Source: Amaurobius ferox
Taxonomy: Eukaryota > Arthropoda > Arachnida > Araneae > Amaurobiidae
NCBI GenBank assembly: GCA_951213105.1
Contig: OX578145.1
Location: forward strand, 9,175,691-9,239,690
DNA length: 64,000 nt
Reading direction: 5' to 3'
Shown: positions 60,930 to 64,000 of the stretch, piece after piece
Layout of the letters: the number at the start of each line of letters is the position of its first letter
Numbering within the stretch: the first letter of the stretch is position 1
Notes under the pieces: model-generated
Databases searched by the model: none
What the model was told of the DNA's origin: nothing
Seen by the model: only the letters and a program-made list of their open reading frames with translations
Program-made: the position numbers and the translations under genes

Positions 60930-61920
60930 AAGAAAGATCAATCATACATAAAGCAATGATTACGAAACACTTTCCAACTGAAATGCGATTTTATTTATAC
61001 ATCTCTAAAATGCAATACATTCAGCGGTGATACTTTTTTAATGATCACAGAACTACAATAATTTATTTTACTTGAAAACTTAAAACTTCATCGAAACAAA
61101 TGAATTTTATTAAAATGACGTCATCGAAATATGAATCACCTAGCTCTCTATGTAAAATCAGTGAAGATTTTATTCATACACTTTTATTTCAGACTCCAGA
61201 GTTAAATAAATAATTTTGCTTGAAAAAATGCAGCAATTCTTATACAACTCATCTTACAATCACTTATTTACATTCTGCATCTATTAAAAAATGAGGCTTC
61301 GTTGTAGAAATAATCCAAGTTGGATGATCATTTAAACTCAAAAATATTGTAATTGTGTTGGCGCAGAATATACGCAAAAATAAAACGGTTTTAGAACGGA
61401 TGCAACACTCAATATTAATTTAAAAGAACTTTAAAAATCACGATTTTTACTCTGGGAAAAAAAGATGGTTGCCCTATTTGATTTTAAAGTGGGGTACGTG
61501 ATCTCTTCCCATTATATGGGTGTCATTATTATTTTAATTTTAATTTAAAGAACTACCGAACCTATTTTGTTGAAATTTCTTTTATATATTTTACGGAATC
61601 ATTTGAATATTTCATAAAATTTTCGAAGCAATGTGTGAATTTTAACTTCTCAAAAAATGTTTCAAAAATGAGGTCCCATAGGGTTCAATGTATTTCATTT
61701 TCTCAACCCGGGTTCAACCCGAAACTAATTGGGTGATATTATTCATTGACATTCCCATATGTTCCATAGACCGTCTCAATCGCTTACTAAAATTTCAATT
61801 TGATAAAGTCATTTTTAAGGCAGTTATTGTGCGAACGGCCAGACAGACAGAATGAAAAAAGTCATAAACATTTTTCAGCTATGTCGTAAAGTGTTGAAAA
61901 ATCACTTATGGCTTTCGAGT
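60930..61920 (-). repeat. Dispersed repeat family D, copy 4
   Basis: Reverse-orientation, nearly complete copy: AGAAAGATCAATCATACATA near 60932, ACATCTCTAAAATGCAATAC near 61000, ATTTTAGAACGGATGCAACA-type block near 61385, GTGGGGTACGTGATCTCTTC near 61490, GTTCCATAGACCGTCTCAAT near 61760, CAGACAGACAGAATGAAAAA near 61840. Used here as the reference for rejoining the broken copy at 21787-26045. Confidence 0.75.
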
Positions 61921-62169
61921 CATCGCCTTGTCGAGTTGAAGAAGTCTGAAAATTTACGTTTTTCAAGTTTGTAATGCTTTATATCTTAAAAACTAAAAGA
62001 ATTAACTATAAACAATAAGTAAGATTTGGTAGCTAAGCCCTATTCAGATTTTGGAGCGAGTTCTGTTTTTTTTTCTTCTGATATTACAAAAGTTGAATTT
62101 TATTTTTCACAAAATATTATTCAAGCAAAACCATTTTGGCTCCATTAGACCGATTTTTCTTTTGCTATT

Positions 62170-63035
62170 ACTTTCCTTACATGCATATAATGTATAAGGA
62201 AAGTATTGTGGCGGAGTCGAAAATTTGAATTCGAGTTTTCGGCGGGAGAGCACGTTTCAATCATTCCTGAATACGAATCAGACGCTTTTGAGGTGGTGTG
62301 TGTGTGTAAAAGTGTGTGTGTATGTGTGAAAGTGTGTGTGTATGTGTGAAAGTGTGTGTATGTGTGAAAGTGTGTGTGTATGTGTGTATGAAAGTGTGTG
62401 TATGTGTGTGAAAGTGTGTGTGTGTGACAGTGTGTGAGTGTGTGTGACAGTGTGTGAGTGTGTGTGAAAGTGTGTGTGTGTGTGTGAGAAAGTGTGTGTG
62501 TATGTGTGAAAGTGTGTGTGTATGTGTGAAAGTGTGTGTGTGTATGAAAGTGTGTGTATGTGTGTGAAAGTGTGTGTATGTGTGTGAAAGTGTGTGTGTG
62601 TGTGTGACAGTGTGTGAGTGTGTGTGACAGTGTGTGAGTGTGTGTGAAAGTGTGTGTGTGTGTGTGAGAAAGTGTGTGTGTATGTGTGAAAGTGTGTGTG
62701 TATGTGTGAAAGTGTGTGTGTGTATGAAAGTGTGTGTATGTGTGTATGAAAGTGTGTGTATGTGTGTGAAAGTGTGTGTGTGTATGAGTGTGTAAGAAAG
62801 TGTGTGTGTGTATGTGTGTGTAAGAAAGTGTGTGTGTGTGTGTGTGTGTGTCAGTGAGTCTGTGGAGACGATAACTGACGAACGCATAGACCGATTCTAA
62901 CGAAATTTGGTACAAAAATTACAATCTATGAATACTGAAGCCTATTGTTCTTATACGCAATCGTATGTCCAGAACCTTCCTAAATTTTCGAGTGAAATTT
63001 TGAAAAAATGATCAAAAAATTAAAACCTTTAATAA
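62170..63035 (-). mobile_element. Family A element, copy A7, expanded core, 5' part missing
   Basis: Terminal palindrome at 62170-62203 (ACTTTCCTTACATGCATATA with partner), then a microsatellite of about 560 bp (62295-62850) in place of the usual 20-90, then the conserved CAGTGAGTCTGTGGAGACGA block. Similarity to the family stops near 63035 after AAAACCTTTAATAA, so about 0.4 kb of the left half, including the left terminus, is missing. The long threonine-histidine frames on the minus strand come from the microsatellite and are not genes. Confidence 0.8.
62295..62850. repeat. GT-rich minisatellite with 180-bp higher-order period
   Basis: Built from short words GTGTGTGTATGTGTGAAA, GTGTGTGACA and GTGTGTGAGT. 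Two stretches, beginning near 62400 and 62580, repeat one another almost base for base at an exact 180-base offset for about 150 bases, showing a segmental duplication inside the array. Confidence 0.9.
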
Positions 63036-64000
63036 TGTGATAAAGGATTTTGATAATATGGAATTATCAACCCCTGCAAAGTAAGGCATACCCTACCGTC
63101 ACTTACCTCAGCGTTGTGTAACTTACTAACCCAGGTAAATTCTTCCCTGTCCTGTGAGACACAGGATGGCCCGACATGGAAGCTATATAGATTGAACACA
63201 CACGAACAAATGTGGATAATATGACGCCTTCATTACTTAGAAATAATATTCTATTTAGTTGCTAATAGGATGAATAATAAGATAATCAGAATTGAATTTC
63301 CTCATTCCAATACAAATACTTTCTGAGCATATATTTTAAATATCCATTTCACAGATTAACAACAAATCAATTCAATATGCTCGAATGCAAGATATATTTT
63401 ATCATTTATATATGACATTATATTACTTTCCGACTACAATGTATAATAACCTTAGAATATTATATAAATCCAGTTCTACAATTTCACTCAGTAGCATGAC
63501 AATTTCATTAATATTAATTATTCCATATAATGCTTAATCCTTAATCTCTTCAATATTAATTTTAAGCATTTAGTTCTTACTTTTAGTGTTCTCGTTATTA
63601 AAGTTGGATTACTTATACTTCACGATCATCTGGTTTGATCGGCGTAATTAATATATAAAAAACTTACAATTAGTAGCGAAGGAACTCATCATCGAGGTGC
63701 AGTATAATTCGAATTTCCATCGACCTCTTTATGAATGCAGGCATGCGAGAGTCTTTTAGACTAAATGTACCAGGGATTTTCTCCGAGATAGGATATCGAC
63801 ATCCATTTCTGGCAGGAGCTGCAACCAGCCTAAAGCTCAGAAAAAAATTAGTATATTCCATAAGATAAATTCTTGAAGATCAAAAGATAATATTCCATCC
63901 GGATGTCATTCATGACTATCAGCATCCGTGAATCCAAACTAAAATCCAGGCTTTTCTGGCTTTACGCCTAATCCTTTCTCTGTCTATTTTTGCGACAGAA
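63036..64000. other. Unique AT-rich DNA, no gene seen
   Basis: No coding, tRNA-like or terminal-repeat signal recognised. A short minus frame (63670-63861) has no known motif. Confidence 0.45.

Noticed and set aside
62145..62915. Long minus-strand threonine-histidine-rich frames (256 and 208 codons)
   Set aside because: They are translations of the GT-rich microsatellite in family A copy A7; two frames are open at once and no non-repeat domain is present.

Overview
This is a eukaryotic, AT-rich window (roughly two thirds A+T by eye) made almost entirely of transposable elements and tandem repeats. I found no host gene that I can name. The organism looks like an arthropod, and a chelicerate such as a spider is my best guess. 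The guess rests on the kinds of Tc1, Jockey-like, Ty3 and Penelope-type sequences present; it is an inference and no species is named.

Layout. 1-1800: no gene, with a pyrimidine-rich, locally GC-richer stretch. 1.8-2.26 kb: a tRNA-derived SINE-like repeat. 2.6-4.15 kb: a decayed Tc1/mariner element. 5.5-7.0 kb: repeat family D. 7.5-13.3 kb: four copies of a Helentron/HINE-like nonautonomous element (family A) and a 282-bp inverted-repeat MITE. 16.0-19.3 kb: a Tc1 element split by a 5'-truncated Jockey-like LINE with an open reverse-transcriptase frame. 19.4-19.9 kb: a GIY-YIG relic of a canonical Penelope element. 20.3-21.7 kb: another Tc1 relic. 21.8-26.0 kb: one family D copy broken by three nested insertions. 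27.9-28.9 kb: family D again. 29.1-30.3 kb: a Ty3/gypsy integrase relic. 32.0-32.2 kb: a solo LTR.

32.3-35.6 kb and 57.3-60.8 kb hold the most interesting content: two long open frames for Penelope-like elements with permuted domain order (cysteine cluster and GIY-YIG nuclease at the N-terminus, reverse transcriptase after it), as described for the Naiad/Chlamys clade. Both have hammerhead-ribozyme-like sequences in the 3' region. A third, internally deleted copy lies at 41.0-42.9 kb. All three are bracketed by (TA)n microsatellites, which suggests TA-repeat targeting.

35.7-37.3 kb: two copies of a palindrome-rich terminal-inverted-repeat element around an unexplained 0.9-kb GC-richer segment. 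37.3-39.1 kb: a ~290-bp tandem repeat, also present on the other strand at 21.9-23.1 kb. 45.1-45.9 kb and 52.0-54.9 kb: family B, related in design to A and arranged as four head-to-tail copies. 54.93-55.32 kb: one minus-strand ORF with a signal-peptide-like start, the only non-TE coding candidate. 60.9-62.0 kb: family D. 62.2-63.0 kb: a family A copy whose microsatellite has grown to about 560 bp with a 180-bp higher-order period.

The genes do not form a pathway. The window reads as intergenic or intronic sequence in which DNA transposons, rolling-circle-like elements and retroelements have landed in one another, and the insertion order can partly be read from the nesting.
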